Positions 9,097 through 17,589 of a stretch of 20,159 nt of DNA are shown one piece after another. Source of the stretch: an uncultured Lysobacteraceae bacterium. GTDB lineage: Bacteria > Pseudomonadota > Gammaproteobacteria > Xanthomonadales > Xanthomonadaceae. The notes under the pieces were generated by a model. The model ran no database searches and was not told where the DNA came from. It was given only the letters and a program-made list of their open reading frames with translations. The stretch spans positions 1 through 20,159 of the forward strand of contig CAMLLG010000070.1 in assembly GCA_946480825.1 (NCBI GenBank). Direction: 5' to 3'. Positions within the stretch are counted from its first letter, which is position 1; the number at the start of each line of letters is the position of its first letter. The translations under genes and the position numbers were made by a program.

Positions 9097-9657
9097 TCAG
9101 TCCGTGCAGATCGGCAGACGTTCCGGCGCGATGTCCGCGAGGAAGGGCGCCTTCGCATCCTTGTCGGACAACACCGGATCCGACACCGGCCAATCGACCG
9201 CGAGTTCGCCGTCGTTCCAGCGCACGCCGGCATCGGCCTCGCGATCGTAGGTCTCGGTGCACAGATAGGTGAACACCGCGCGTTCGCTCAAGGTCACGAA
9301 ACCGTGCGCGAAGCCCGCGGGAATCCAGAAATGCCGGCGATTCTCGGCATTGAGCACCACGGCGGCCCAGCGGCCGAACGTCGGCGAACCGCGACGGATG
9401 TCGACCGCCACGTCCCAGACCTCGCCTTCGATCACGGACACGTACTTGCCCTGCGGCTTCGGCCACTGGTAGTGCAGGCCGCGCAGCACGCCGCGCGTGG
9501 ACGACGAAACGTTGCCCTGCACGAACTCCGGCACCGTCAGTCCGTGCTCGGCGAACTTGTCGCGATTGAACGATTCGAAGAAGAAGCCGCGGCTGTCGCC
9601 GAACACCTGCGGTTCGATCACGACGCAGCCGGGAAGATCGGTTTCGATGATTTTCAT
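9097..9657 (-). CDS. rfbC: dTDP-4-dehydrorhamnose 3,5-epimerase
   Basis: Epimerises C3 and C5 of dTDP-4-keto-6-deoxyglucose, the third step toward dTDP-L-rhamnose. The 186-residue product is a cupin-fold RmlC with the expected motifs: DSRGFFFES (residues 21-29), GVLRGLHYQ (56-64) including the probable catalytic base His62, VSVIEGEVWDVAVD (73-86), FWIPAGFAHGF (110-120) and Asp168 in SDKDA as its likely partner. The start at MKIIETDLPG follows rfbA by 13 nt and rfbD starts 8 nt later, so these genes form one transcription unit. The upstream Shine-Dalgarno sequence is weak, which suggests translational coupling to rfbA. Also called rmlC. Confidence 0.96.
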   Translation of the reverse strand: MKIIETDLPGCVVIEPQVFGDSRGFFFESFNRDKFAEHGLTVPEFVQGNVSSSTRGVLRGLHYQWPKPQGKYVSVIEGEVWDVAVDIRRGSPTFGRWAAVVLNAENRRHFWIPAGFAHGFVTLSERAVFTYLCTETYDREADAGVRWNDGELAVDWPVSDPVLSDKDAKAPFLADIAPERLPICTD

Positions 9658-9670
9658 CCGGGACCCGCGC

Positions 9671-10558
9671 TCAGGGGACGAAGCCGCGCTCGGCGAGGCC
9701 GAGCAGATACTGGCCGTAGCCGTTTTTCGCCAGCGGCTTCGCCAGCGCCTCCAACTGCGCGGCATCGATCCAGCCGTTGTTCCAGGCGATTTCCTCCGGG
9801 CAACAGACGCGCAGACCCTGTCGCGCTTCGATGGTCTCGATGTAGTTCGAGGCTTCCAGCAGCGACTGGTGGGTGCCGGTGTCCAGCCAGGCGTAACCGC
9901 GGCCGAGACGCTGCAGATGCAGTGCGCCTTCGTCGAGATAACGGCGATTGAGATCGGTGATCTCCAGCTCTCCGCGCGCGGAAGGCTTGAGCTGCGCGGC
10001 GAAATCGCTGGCGCGGCCGTCGTAGAAATACAGACCGGTGACGGCGTAATGCGATTTCGGCTTCGCGGGTTTCTCTTCCAGCCCGATCACCTTGCCGGTG
10101 TCGTCGAATTCGGCGACGCCGTAGCGCTCCGGATCGCTGACCCAGTAGCCGAAGACGGTCGCGCCGTCCTGCAGGCCGTCGGCTTCGCGCAACATCGCGG
10201 TGAGACCGGGGCCGTGGAAGATGTTGTCGCCCAGCACCAGACAGCTCGGTCCGCCGTCGACGAAGTCGCGGCCGATCAGATACGCCTGCGCCAGCCCGTC
10301 GGGGCTGGGCTGCGCCGCGTATTCGATGCGCATGCCCCACTGCGAACCGTCGCCGAGCAGCGCCTTGAACAACGCCTGTTCGTGCGGCGTGTTGATGACC
10401 AGCACTTCGCGGATGCCCGCGAGCATCAGCACGCTCAGCGGGTAGTAGATCATCGGCTTGTCGTAGACCGGCAGCAGTTGCTTGCTGACCGCCTGGGTGA
10501 TCGGATACAGCCGGGTGCCCGATCCGCCGGCGAGAATGATGCCCTTGCGCGCGGTCAT
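9671..10558 (-). CDS. rfbA: Glucose-1-phosphate thymidylyltransferase
   Basis: First committed enzyme of dTDP-L-rhamnose synthesis: glucose-1-phosphate and dTTP give dTDP-glucose and pyrophosphate; the enzyme is normally inhibited by dTDP-rhamnose. The 295-residue product carries the nucleotidyltransferase signature [13 protein letters not shown] (residues 9-21), [16 protein letters not shown] (26-41), [14 protein letters not shown] and the C-terminal [14 protein letters not shown]. The start ATG overlaps the rfbB stop in an ATGA arrangement (4 bp), which implies translational coupling; reading frames extending further upstream are only the antisense/out-of-frame shadow of rfbB. Also called rmlA. 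Confidence 0.97.
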   Translation of the reverse strand: MTARKGIILAGGSGTRLYPITQAVSKQLLPVYDKPMIYYPLSVLMLAGIREVLVINTPHEQALFKALLGDGSQWGMRIEYAAQPSPDGLAQAYLIGRDFVDGGPSCLVLGDNIFHGPGLTAMLREADGLQDGATVFGYWVSDPERYGVAEFDDTGKVIGLEEKPAKPKSHYAVTGLYFYDGRASDFAAQLKPSARGELEITDLNRRYLDEGALHLQRLGRGYAWLDTGTHQSLLEASNYIETIEARQGLRVCCPEEIAWNNGWIDAAQLEALAKPLAKNGYGQYLLGLAERGFVP

Positions 10559-11610
10559 GCCGCGCCTCCGATGCGTTCGAGCCGATAACTGCCGTCGAGC
10601 ACGCGTTTCACCCACGCCTGATGATCGAGATACCAGTCGACGGTGCGCGCGATGCCTGCCTCGAACGTCAGCGAAGGCGACCAGCCGAGTTCGGACTTGA
10701 GCTTCGACGCATCGATGGCGTAGCGGCGATCGTGACCCGGGCGGTCCTTGACGAACGCGATCAGCGATTCGCGCGCGCGGCCATCGGGCAAGGGGCGGCG
10801 CGCGTCGAGCAGCGCGCAGATCGTCTTCACCACCGCGATGTTTTCGCGTTCGGCATCGCCGCCGACGTTGTAGACCTCGCCTACCCGGCCGCGTTCCAGC
10901 ACCGCGCGGATCGCGCTGCAATGATCGCCGACGTACAACCAGTCGCGCACGTTGCGGCCGTCGCCGTAGACCGGCAACGGCTCGCCGGCCAGCGCCTTGG
11001 CGATGATCAGCGGGATGAGCTTCTCGGGAAACTGATACGGGCCGTAGTTGTTCGAGCAGTTGGTGGTGAGCGTCGGCAGCCCGTAGGTGTGATGGAAGGC
11101 GCGGACCAGATGGTCGGACGCGGCCTTCGACGCGGAATACGGCGAGTTGGGCGCGTACGGCGTGGTTTCGGTGAACTTGCCGCTCTCGCCCAGGGAACCG
11201 TACACCTCGTCGGTGGACACGTGCAGGAAACGGAAACCGTCGCGGGCGTCCCCGTCCAGCGATTTCCAGTGGTTGCGCGCGCATTCGAGCAGCGCGAGCG
11301 TCCCGACGACATTGGTCTGCACGAAGGCCGCGGGGCCGTCGATGGAACGATCGACATGACTCTCCGCGGCGAAGTTCACGACCGCGTCCGGACGGTATTC
11401 CGCGAACAGCGCGGCGACGCGCGCGCGATCGCCGATGTCGCCCTGCACGAACACGTGACCGGGATGGCCTTCGAGAGCCGCCAGCGTGTCGCGATTGCCG
11501 GCATACGTCAGCGCATCGAGGTTGATGATCCGGACGCCGTCGGCCACGGCCTCCAGCACGAAGTTCCCCCCGATGAAACCGGCACCGCCGGTCACAAGCC
11601 ATGTCGGCAC
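10555..11610 (-). CDS. rfbB: dTDP-glucose 4,6-dehydratase
   Basis: Second enzyme of the dTDP-rhamnose pathway: NAD-dependent conversion of dTDP-glucose to dTDP-4-keto-6-deoxyglucose. The product has 351 residues and the Rossmann motif [11 protein letters not shown] (residues 6-16), [11 protein letters not shown] (80-90), the active-site STDEVYG (132-138, with Thr133, Asp134, Glu135) and YSASK (Tyr158, Lys162). It starts with GTG; the choice is fixed because [10 protein letters not shown] follows directly and AGGAG lies about seven bases upstream. As first gene of the operon it is preceded by a plausible promoter. Its stop overlaps the rfbA start. Also called rmlB. Confidence 0.97.
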   Translation of the reverse strand: MPTWLVTGGAGFIGGNFVLEAVADGVRIINLDALTYAGNRDTLAALEGHPGHVFVQGDIGDRARVAALFAEYRPDAVVNFAAESHVDRSIDGPAAFVQTNVVGTLALLECARNHWKSLDGDARDGFRFLHVSTDEVYGSLGESGKFTETTPYAPNSPYSASKAASDHLVRAFHHTYGLPTLTTNCSNNYGPYQFPEKLIPLIIAKALAGEPLPVYGDGRNVRDWLYVGDHCSAIRAVLERGRVGEVYNVGGDAERENIAVVKTICALLDARRPLPDGRARESLIAFVKDRPGHDRRYAIDASKLKSELGWSPSLTFEAGIARTVDWYLDHQAWVKRVLDGSYRLERIGGAA

Positions 11611-11643
11611 GCGAACGCTCCTGCTCTGGAAAAACGACAGCGG

Positions 11644-11649
11644 ATTGTA
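11644..11649 (-). promoter_or_regulatory. Putative -10 element of the rfbBACD operon
   Basis: TACAAT on the - strand, 33 nt before the rfbB GTG. No convincing -35 is seen. The 138-bp gap from dnaQ (11611-11748) holds nothing else recognisable, and no terminator for dnaQ is obvious, so some read-through from the dnaQ side is possible. Confidence 0.4.
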
Positions 11650-11748
11650 CAGTCAGCCCATCATCGGGTCGGCGCGGACGTTGAACCTGAATGGAGCCGG
11701 CGCAGGCCGTTCGAAGCCCGTTCACGCGCGCATCGCGGCATCCCGCCT

Positions 11749-12465
11749 TCAGCCGGTCTCCCACACGCAACGGCCCGCTTTCTTGCGGATGGTCTCGAGA
11801 CGGGCCGCATGCGCGGCCAGTTCGTCCTCGCGCGGACGCACGCGCGGACGGGCTGCGATGTCCGCAGGCAAGCTCGCGAAGGCCGAGACGGCAGCACGGG
11901 CGTTGTCCTCGGCCGTGCCCTCGCCGCCGAAGCCGATTTCGCCCTGCCCCGAAGTCAGCGCGAGATACACCTCGGCCAGCAACTGGGCGTCCAGCAGCGC
12001 GCCGTGCAACTGGCGATGCGCGTTGTCCACGCCCAACCGCTTGCACAGCGCGTCGAGGGAATTGCGTTGGCCCGGATAGCGCTTGCGCGCCATGTCGAGC
12101 GAATCCTCGATGCCCGCAACCCGATCGTGCAACCGGCCGTATTGCGGCCCCAGCAGCGACAGTTCGTAGTCGAGGAAGCCTACATCGAAGGCCGCGTTGT
12201 GGATGATCAGTTCGGCGCCCTCGATGAAATCCAGAAACGCATCGGCGATCTCGCGGAAGCGCGGCTTGTCGGCGAGGAATTCCAGCGTGAGGCCGGTGAC
12301 TTCCTGGGCGCCGGGTTCGAATTCGCGATCCGGGTGCAGGTAACGCTGCCAGGTACGCCCGGTGGGTCGGCGTTCGACCAGCTCCACGCAGCCGATTTCG
12401 ACCACGCGATTGCCCTTCTTCCATTCGAGGCCGGTGGTTTCGGTATCGAGGACGATCTGTCTCAT
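11749..12465 (-). CDS. dnaQ: DNA polymerase III epsilon subunit (proofreading exonuclease)
   Basis: The 3'-5' exonuclease of the replicative polymerase core, which removes misincorporated nucleotides. The 238-residue product has the DnaQ-type catalytic set: Exo I LDTETTG (Asp7, Glu9), Exo [15 protein letters not shown] (Asp94) and Exo III-epsilon H-x4-D (His154, Asp159 in HGALLDA). The C-terminal region after about residue 180 is the linker plus alpha-subunit-binding tail. The start ATG overlaps the rnhA stop by 4 bp (ATGA), so it is translationally coupled to rnhA. E. coli has dnaQ and rnhA adjacent but divergent; here they are co-directional. Confidence 0.97.
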   Translation of the reverse strand: MRQIVLDTETTGLEWKKGNRVVEIGCVELVERRPTGRTWQRYLHPDREFEPGAQEVTGLTLEFLADKPRFREIADAFLDFIEGAELIIHNAAFDVGFLDYELSLLGPQYGRLHDRVAGIEDSLDMARKRYPGQRNSLDALCKRLGVDNAHRQLHGALLDAQLLAEVYLALTSGQGEIGFGGEGTAEDNARAAVSAFASLPADIAARPRVRPREDELAAHAARLETIRKKAGRCVWETG

Positions 12466-12941
12466 GCGCCTTGGGTTTCCTGCTTGTAAACGATGGCCTG
12501 ATCGCGGGCGAGCGTATCGACGCGTTCGTTGTCGGGATCGCCGGAATGCCCCTTCACCCAGCGCCAGTCGATGCGGTGGCGCTGGGTCGCGGCATGCAGC
12601 CGCTCCCACAGATCGCGGTTCTTCACCGGATCGCCGCCCGCGGTCTTCCATTGCCGCCGCACCCAGTTCGGCATCCATTCGGTGATGCCCTGACGCACGT
12701 ACTGCGAATCGGTGAACAGCGTGACCTCGCAGGGCTCGCTGAGCGTTTCCAGGCCGACGATGGCCGCCATGAGTTCCATGCGATTGTTGGTGGTGAGCGT
12801 TTCCCCGCCGGCGACTTCGCGCTCCCGCTGCTGGTAGCGCAGCAGTGCGGCCCAGCCGCCGGGGCCGGGATTGCCGAGACAGGCGCCATCGGTGTGGATC
12901 TGGACGTGCTTCATGGAGGCATGTTTCATGGACACGGACAT
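12462..12941 (-). CDS. rnhA: Ribonuclease HI
   Basis: Cleaves the RNA strand of RNA-DNA hybrids, removing primers and R-loops. With the start at 12941 the protein has 159 residues (E. coli 155). The catalytic set is complete: Asp18 in [14 protein letters not shown], Glu56 in NNRMELMAA, Asp78 in [10 protein letters not shown] and Asp142 in NERVDTLAR; the KGHSG loop is present. The start is uncertain: the ATG at 12941 overlaps the upstream methyltransferase stop as TGATG, which favours coupling, whereas in-frame ATGs at 12929 and 12914 would give shorter proteins, the last ([10 protein letters not shown]) matching the usual N-terminus best. None has a good Shine-Dalgarno. The peptide MKHASMKH suggests a small local duplication. 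Confidence 0.95.
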   Translation of the reverse strand: MSVSMKHASMKHVQIHTDGACLGNPGPGGWAALLRYQQREREVAGGETLTTNNRMELMAAIVGLETLSEPCEVTLFTDSQYVRQGITEWMPNWVRRQWKTAGGDPVKNRDLWERLHAATQRHRIDWRWVKGHSGDPDNERVDTLARDQAIVYKQETQGA

Positions 12942-13603
12942 CAGACAGCGGGCACTCCGTCGGCGATCGCCAGCGGCGGCCGCTGACGGATCGGGGTGAT
13001 GGGCAGAGCGCGTTTTTCGGCGCGCTGGAGATAGGCCGCACGCAGCCCGGGGCCGGATTGGAGGCTGGGCGATGCCGTCGGCGTCCATTGCGGGCCGACG
13101 CCGCGCGCGGCGGGTTCGGGAGTGAGCCCGGCGTCGCTCAACAGGCGCCGCCAGTGGCCGGGGTCGTGCGCCGACAGTCCCTGACGGCGCCACCGGAAAC
13201 GATAGGGCGACAACGGGTTCAGCGCGAGCAGCGCCAGGCGGCCGCCCGGCACCAGCACGCGGGCGCATTCCTCGATCAGCGCGACCGGGTCGGCGCCATC
13301 GGCGCCCAGCACATGCTGCAGCACCACCGCGCCGAGGGATTCGGTCGCCAGCGGCAGCGGCAGTCGGCAACGCACCGCACCCAGCCAATCGTGGTTGCGC
13401 GGGCTGAGCCGCAGACCGCGGCCTTCGGGCATCTGTTCGGAGAGGGCCGGCGCGCACCACAGCCACGGCAGCCCCACCACCGGATGCGCGGCGAGAGCGT
13501 CCGCGACCACCGTCTGTTCGCTGTCGAGCACCGCCAGACCCGCCGGCTGCAGAAACCACTGCATCACGGCATCCGACGGAGGTTGGTGGGACAATGCGGG
13601 CAT
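12941..13603 (-). CDS. YafS-like SAM-dependent methyltransferase-fold protein
   Basis: A roughly 220-residue protein resembling class I SAM methyltransferases in its second half: [19 protein letters not shown], then [18 protein letters not shown]. It recalls E. coli YafS, which also lies between gloB and rnhA; the shared tail [18 protein letters not shown] supports this. The N-terminal glycine-rich SAM-binding motif I is not recognisable ([13 protein letters not shown] in its place), so cofactor binding is uncertain, and the substrate is unknown. The start at 13603 ([10 protein letters not shown]) is chosen tentatively. An ATG at 13624 with GAGG five bases ahead would add seven residues and leave just 17 bp to the divergent gloB start. 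The stop overlaps the rnhA start, so the three genes to dnaQ probably form one operon. Confidence 0.82.
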   Translation of the reverse strand: MPALSHQPPSDAVMQWFLQPAGLAVLDSEQTVVADALAAHPVVGLPWLWCAPALSEQMPEGRGLRLSPRNHDWLGAVRCRLPLPLATESLGAVVLQHVLGADGADPVALIEECARVLVPGGRLALLALNPLSPYRFRWRRQGLSAHDPGHWRRLLSDAGLTPEPAARGVGPQWTPTASPSLQSGPGLRAAYLQRAEKRALPITPIRQRPPLAIADGVPAV

Positions 13604-13609
13604 CGCGGC

Positions 13610-13615
13610 ATTGTA
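13610..13615 (-). promoter_or_regulatory. Putative -10 element for the yafS-like/rnhA/dnaQ operon
   Basis: TACAAT on the - strand ends seven bases before the ATG at 13603, so transcription would begin at or next to that ATG, as in a leaderless mRNA. If the ATG at 13624 is used instead, this match is coincidental coding sequence. Confidence 0.3.
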
Positions 13616-13641
13616 AGCCGCCATCCCGACCTCGTCCCCGC

Positions 13642-14418
13642 ATGCGCCTGCTGCCCCTGCCCGCCTTCGACGACAACTACCTCTGGGCGCTGGCCGGCGA
13701 CGACGGTCGCGCGGTGATCGTGGACCCGGGCGATGCCGGCCCGATCCTGGCCGCGGCTGCGGACGGCCTGCAGCCCGTGGCGGTGCTGGTCACCCATCAT
13801 CACGGCGACCACATCGGCGGCCTCGCCGAATTGCGCGCACGCTGGCCCGACCTGCCCATCCATGGGCCTCACGACCCGCGCGTCGCGCCCGCCACCCATC
13901 GCGTCGGCGAGGGCGATGCGGTCGAGGCCGGCCCCTGGCGTTTCGACGTGCTCGAAGTGCCGGGCCACACCCGCAGCCACATCGCGTTTCATGGCCGGGA
14001 CATCGGCGATGGCGTGCTCTTCTGCGGCGATACCCTGTTCAGCCTCGGCTGCGGCCGGCTGTTCGAAGGCACCGCGGCGCAGATGCTGGGGGCGCTCGAT
14101 CGCTTCGCGGCGTTGCCGGATGCCACCCGGATCTGCTGCGCGCACGAATACACCGCCGCCAACGCGGCCTTCGCCCTGGCGGTCGACCCCGGCAACGCCG
14201 CGCTGATCGCCCGCGCCGATGAAGTCCGCACGCTCCGCGCCGCGGGCACGCCGACCCTGCCGACCACCGTCGCCCGGGAGCGCGCGACCAACCCGTTCCT
14301 GCGCTGCGACGCGAAGGCCATTCGCGATGCCATCGCCACGCGCCTGGGGCGCGCGCCGGCGGACCGCATCGAAACCTTCGCCGAACTGCGGCGCTGGAAA
14401 GACGGCTTCCGCGCCTGA
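13642..14418 (+). CDS. gloB: Hydroxyacylglutathione hydrolase (glyoxalase II)
   Basis: Hydrolyses S-D-lactoylglutathione to D-lactate and glutathione, the second step of methylglyoxal detoxification, in the cytoplasm. The 258-residue product shows the metallo-beta-lactamase metal motif [10 protein letters not shown] (residues 51-60: His52, His54, Asp56, His57), PGHT with His109, the bridging Asp130 in [12 protein letters not shown] and His168 in CAHEYT. These are the ligands of the binuclear site. The C-terminal glyoxalase II part has [11 protein letters not shown] and RRWKDGFRA. The start was set at [13 protein letters not shown], the family N-terminus; the frame upstream has no homology. 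It is divergent from the yafS-like gene and upstream of fabI. Confidence 0.96.
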   Translation: MRLLPLPAFDDNYLWALAGDDGRAVIVDPGDAGPILAAAADGLQPVAVLVTHHHGDHIGGLAELRARWPDLPIHGPHDPRVAPATHRVGEGDAVEAGPWRFDVLEVPGHTRSHIAFHGRDIGDGVLFCGDTLFSLGCGRLFEGTAAQMLGALDRFAALPDATRICCAHEYTAANAAFALAVDPGNAALIARADEVRTLRAAGTPTLPTTVARERATNPFLRCDAKAIRDAIATRLGRAPADRIETFAELRRWKDGFRA

Positions 14419-14469
14419 GCGCGACACCGGCAGGCATCCATACGGCAGCCCACGGTCGGTCGCGCATGG

Positions 14470-14475
14470 CACACT
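14470..14475 (+). promoter_or_regulatory. Putative -10 element for fabI
   Basis: CACACT, 29 nt before the fabI ATG, at the same distance as TACACT before two other genes here. No clear -35. The 86-bp gloB-fabI gap has no strong terminator; matching GCGCGAC/GTCGCGC arms at 14419-14425 and 14459-14465 could pair over a 33-nt loop. Confidence 0.25.
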
Positions 14476-14504
14476 GACCGTCCCCGAGGAACGAAGAGAC
14501 CACC

Positions 14505-15290
14505 ATGGGTTTTCTGCAAGGCAAACGCGCGCTCATTACCGGCATCGCCAGCGAACGCTCGATCGCCACCGGCATCGCCGAAGCGATGCATCGCGAAGGC
14601 GCGGAACTGGCGTTCACCTACCAGAACGAGAAGCTCAAGACTCGCGTCGAAAGCGCCGCCGCCGAATACGGTTCGAACATCGTGCTGCCGCTGGACGTCT
14701 CCGACGACGCGCAGATCGCCGCCTGTTTCGAGTCGCTGGGCAAGCACTGGGACGGCTTCGACATCCTGATCCACGCGATCGCCTTCGCCCCGCGCGAAGC
14801 CATCGCCGGCCAGTATCTCGACGGCCTGACCCGCGAAAACTTCGCGATCGCGCACGATATTTCGTCCTACTCGCTCGCCGCGATGGCGAAGGCGGCACGT
14901 CCGCTGATGTCGGGACGCAAGGGTTCGATCCTGACTCTCACCTATCTCGGCGCCGAGCGCGCGCTGGTCGGCTACAACGTGATGGGCGTGGCCAAGGCCA
15001 GTCTCGAAGCGAACGTGCGCTATCTCGCCTACAACCTCGGCCCCGAAGGCATCCGCGTGAACGCGATCTCCGCCGGCCCGATCAAGACCCTCGCCGCCGC
15101 CGGCATCGCCGGTTTCCGCAAGATTCTCGGCCATGTCGAGCAGAACGCGCCGCTGCGACGCACGGTCACCATCGAAGACGTCGGCAACGTCGCCGCCTTC
15201 CTGTCCTCCGACCTGGCCGCGGGCGTGACCGGCGAGATCACCTACGTCGATGCCGGCTACAACATCCTGGGCATGACTGGCATCGAGTGA
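14505..15290 (+). CDS. fabI: Enoyl-[acyl-carrier-protein] reductase (NADH), FabI type
   Basis: Reduces trans-2-enoyl-ACP in the last step of each fatty-acid elongation cycle; the target of triclosan and diazaborines. The 261-residue product begins [20 protein letters not shown], the atypical nucleotide-binding loop of FabI, and keeps the catalytic Tyr147, Tyr157 and Lys164 ([19 protein letters not shown]), one position offset from E. coli Tyr146, Tyr156, Lys163. [12 protein letters not shown] (residues 187-198) forms the substrate-binding loop. Residue 93, glycine in E. coli and a known resistance site, is alanine here (HAIAFAP). The start is a well-placed ATG after a purine-rich GAGGAACGAAGAG. 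Many xanthomonads rely on the unrelated FabV for this reaction, so FabI here is of some note. Confidence 0.96.
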   Translation: MGFLQGKRALITGIASERSIATGIAEAMHREGAELAFTYQNEKLKTRVESAAAEYGSNIVLPLDVSDDAQIAACFESLGKHWDGFDILIHAIAFAPREAIAGQYLDGLTRENFAIAHDISSYSLAAMAKAARPLMSGRKGSILTLTYLGAERALVGYNVMGVAKASLEANVRYLAYNLGPEGIRVNAISAGPIKTLAAAGIAGFRKILGHVEQNAPLRRTVTIEDVGNVAAFLSSDLAAGVTGEITYVDAGYNILGMTGIE

Positions 15291-15315
15291 TCCTCGGGTC
15301 GAATGTCCCCACATG

Positions 15316-15342
15316 AAAAAGCCCGGCGATGCCGGGCTTTTT
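15316..15342. terminator. Bidirectional intrinsic terminator, fabI / ppiD
   Basis: AAAAA, stem GCCCGGC (15321-15327), loop GAT, GCCGGGC (15331-15337), TTTTT. It lies 25 nt after the fabI stop and 40 nt beyond the convergent ppiD stop. Confidence 0.93.
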
Positions 15343-15382
15343 CGTTGCGCGATGCGCATCCATCCATGATCGGAGGCGATGA

Positions 15383-17362
15383 TCAGAGACGGTCCTCGGC
15401 CACCGAAACTTTCATGCGCTTGCGCTGCTCCTTGCCGATCGATAGCGCATCCTGCTCGCCGATGCTGGGCGCGAGCTGGCGCAGGAAGCCGGCGCGGATC
15501 TCCGGTGTGATTTCGGAATCGTCGCCCTGCGCGACCTTGCTCACCTCGAACACCACGATCTGGCCGGCAGCGGTCCGGGTCTTGCCCGGCGAGGTCTTCC
15601 CGGCTGCGGGCGCCGGCACTTCGAAGTAGGCGCGGACGGCCTGCGCATCCGGCACCGGCGCCGTGCGCGTGACGCCCGGAACGTTCGCGAGGATCCACGT
15701 CTTCTCGGTAGCGATGGCCGCCAGCGATTCGCCCTTCTTCAGGCGGGCGAGAACGGCATCGGCCTCGGCGTCTGCCACCTTGCGCGCGCGATCCGCACGG
15801 ATCGCGGCCACGACCTGCGCGCCGACCTTGTCCAGCGGCTGCACGCGTTCCGGCGTGTGATCGATCACCCGGATCACGACGCTGTGGTTCGGCGCGATCT
15901 CGATCAGATCGCTGGCCATGCGACTTTCCTTCAGATCGTCCGAGAAGGCGGCGCGCAGCACCGCAGGGTTGGCGGCGATGCCGGTTCCCTGGCCGCGGGC
16001 GAACGGACCGAGCTTCTGCACGGTGAGCTTCGCGCTGCGCGCGGCCGGGCCCAGCGAGCTCGGGCTCTTCAACACGTCGTCGACCAGTTTTCCGGTGATG
16101 TCGCTGTAAGCGCGCTCGCGCTCGGCCTCGGCGACCATGCGCTCGAGTTCCGGACGCGCCACTTCGAACGGCATTTCGCGGCCGGCCTTCAGTTCGCGCA
16201 CCTGGATGATGTGCCAACCGAAATCGGTCTTGATCGGTCCGGCGATCTGACCGACGGCGGTCGCGAACACCGCGTCCTCGAACGGCTTGACCATCTGGCC
16301 GTTCTTCGCGATCCAGCCCAGGTCGCCGCCGGCGTCCTTCGAGGAATCGTCAGAATACTGGCGCGCCAGCGCGGCGAAATCCGCGCCGGCCTTGGCCTGC
16401 TTCAACAAGTCCTGGGCCTTCGCTTCGGCGGCTTTCTGCGCCGCTGCATCGGCGCCGGCATCGAGACGGACGAGGATGTGCGAGGTCAGCCGTTGTTCGG
16501 GCTCGACGAAACGCGACTTCTCCTGTCCGAAGCGCTCGCGCAGCGTCGCCTCGTCGACGGCGGCCGCCGTCGCGGGCATCGTCGCCGCGTTGACCTCGAC
16601 GTATTCGATCGTGACCTGCTCCGGCGCGCGGAAATCGTCCGGGTGCGCCTTGTACCAGCTCGCGATCTCGGCGGCCGACACCGGCGTGGTGTCGATCGGC
16701 GGAACCGGCAACTGGACATAGGACACGTCGCGCTTCTCGCTCAACAGCGAAATCAGTCGCTGGCCCTCGCTGCCGGTCACGAACGCCGACTCGCGCAGAC
16801 GCGAAGCGAGCAATTGCTGTTTCAGGGATTCGCGGATCTGCTGATCGAATTCGGCCGGCGTCCTCGGCGGCGACTGCGACGCCAGCATCAGACGATAGCG
16901 CTGTGGATCGAACTTGCCGTCCGCCTGGAAATCCGGAATCGATTCGATCGTCTCGCGCACCTGCGCATCGCCGACGACGAGGCCTTCGCGCTCGGTCGCC
17001 ATGCGCAGCACGCGCTCGTCGATCATGGCTTCGAGAATCTCGCGCTTGTTCTCGATCTTCTCGAACGCGCGCATATCGAAATTCTCGCCTTCGGTCGCAC
17101 GCTGCTGCTGGCGCACGCTCTCGAAGCGGGCACGGAAATCGTCGACGCTGATTTCCTCCTGCTGCCAGAAGGCCTTGCGCACCACCCACCAGTCGGGCGC
17201 GGCGGGCCACCATGTCGGCGGGGCTTCGATCTTGGCCGCGAACGTCTCGGTGCGCTGGAACAGATACTGTTCCATGCCGAAGAAAGCGAACGGGATCATC
17301 AGCATCCCGAGAATGATGGTGGCGATCCAGCCGGAGGATTTTTCGCGAAGGGCCTGCAGCAT
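15383..17362 (-). CDS. ppiD: Membrane-anchored periplasmic chaperone / peptidyl-prolyl isomerase PpiD
   Basis: PpiD is an inner-membrane-tethered chaperone near the SecYEG exit that helps fold outer-membrane and secreted proteins. The 659-residue product starts with MLQALREKSSGWIATIILGM, a short cytoplasmic head and one membrane helix (about residues 12-30), followed by a SurA_N-like chaperone region and a parvulin PpiC domain (about 290-390: LTSHILVRL to FGWHIIQVRE). A second SurA-like part forms the C-terminus. Between the membrane helix and the chaperone region lies a Trp/Pro-rich stretch (residues 45-69, five Trp) that E. coli PpiD lacks. No strong Shine-Dalgarno is seen; the ATG is chosen because the conserved membrane anchor starts there. 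It sits downstream of lon-hupB as in E. coli, but behind two tRNA genes. Confidence 0.94.
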   Translation of the reverse strand: MLQALREKSSGWIATIILGMLMIPFAFFGMEQYLFQRTETFAAKIEAPPTWWPAAPDWWVVRKAFWQQEEISVDDFRARFESVRQQQRATEGENFDMRAFEKIENKREILEAMIDERVLRMATEREGLVVGDAQVRETIESIPDFQADGKFDPQRYRLMLASQSPPRTPAEFDQQIRESLKQQLLASRLRESAFVTGSEGQRLISLLSEKRDVSYVQLPVPPIDTTPVSAAEIASWYKAHPDDFRAPEQVTIEYVEVNAATMPATAAAVDEATLRERFGQEKSRFVEPEQRLTSHILVRLDAGADAAAQKAAEAKAQDLLKQAKAGADFAALARQYSDDSSKDAGGDLGWIAKNGQMVKPFEDAVFATAVGQIAGPIKTDFGWHIIQVRELKAGREMPFEVARPELERMVAEAERERAYSDITGKLVDDVLKSPSSLGPAARSAKLTVQKLGPFARGQGTGIAANPAVLRAAFSDDLKESRMASDLIEIAPNHSVVIRVIDHTPERVQPLDKVGAQVVAAIRADRARKVADAEADAVLARLKKGESLAAIATEKTWILANVPGVTRTAPVPDAQAVRAYFEVPAPAAGKTSPGKTRTAAGQIVVFEVSKVAQGDDSEITPEIRAGFLRQLAPSIGEQDALSIGKEQRKRMKVSVAEDRL

Positions 17363-17393
17363 TGGCGAGCGTTGACCGGGAGAAGAGCCGTCT

Positions 17394-17399
17394 AGTGTA
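17394..17399 (-). promoter_or_regulatory. Putative -10 element for ppiD
   Basis: TACACT on the - strand, 31 nt before the ppiD ATG; identical to the hexamer before S9 copy 1. No -35 match. A separate ppiD promoter is plausible because a hairpin (17529-17552) separates the gene from the tRNAs. Confidence 0.35.
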
Positions 17400-17528
17400 G
17401 CGGCTGGAACGGACGGCGGCATGCCCCGCGGCGGCGTCCGGGAATCGGCGACATCCCAGGCCGCGTGATTCCCGGACCGCTCCGGACCTCCTGCGGGAAT
17501 CGCTTCAATCTGCGGCTCCGGAAACGAC

Positions 17529-17552
17529 GAAGGCACCGTTTCCGGTGCCTTC
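17529..17552 (-). terminator. Probable terminator of the tRNA-Val/tRNA-Asp transcript
   Basis: Perfect 10-bp stem GAAGGCACCG (17529-17538) with CGGTGCCTTC (17543-17552) and a 4-nt loop, 37 nt beyond the tRNA-Asp 3' end. On the - strand it is followed by GTCGTTTC, a poor U-tract, so termination may be incomplete and ppiD may receive read-through. Confidence 0.5.
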
Positions 17553-17589
17553 TGCGTCCCGCCATCAGGCGGATGCGAAATTGTAGGGT

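Noticed and set aside
9671..12424. Apparent 917-codon protein fused to rfbA
   Set aside because: Only the last 295 codons are RfbA. The upstream part reads rfbB and dnaQ out of frame, and rfbA has its own ATG coupled to the rfbB stop.
14419..14465. GCGCGAC/GTCGCGC arms after gloB as a terminator
   Set aside because: Stem of seven with a 33-nt loop and no T-tract; too weak to list as a terminator.
15857..17395. 512-codon open frame on the + strand opposite ppiD
   Set aside because: Shadow of ppiD; rich in Arg, His, Asp and Leu without recognisable motifs.
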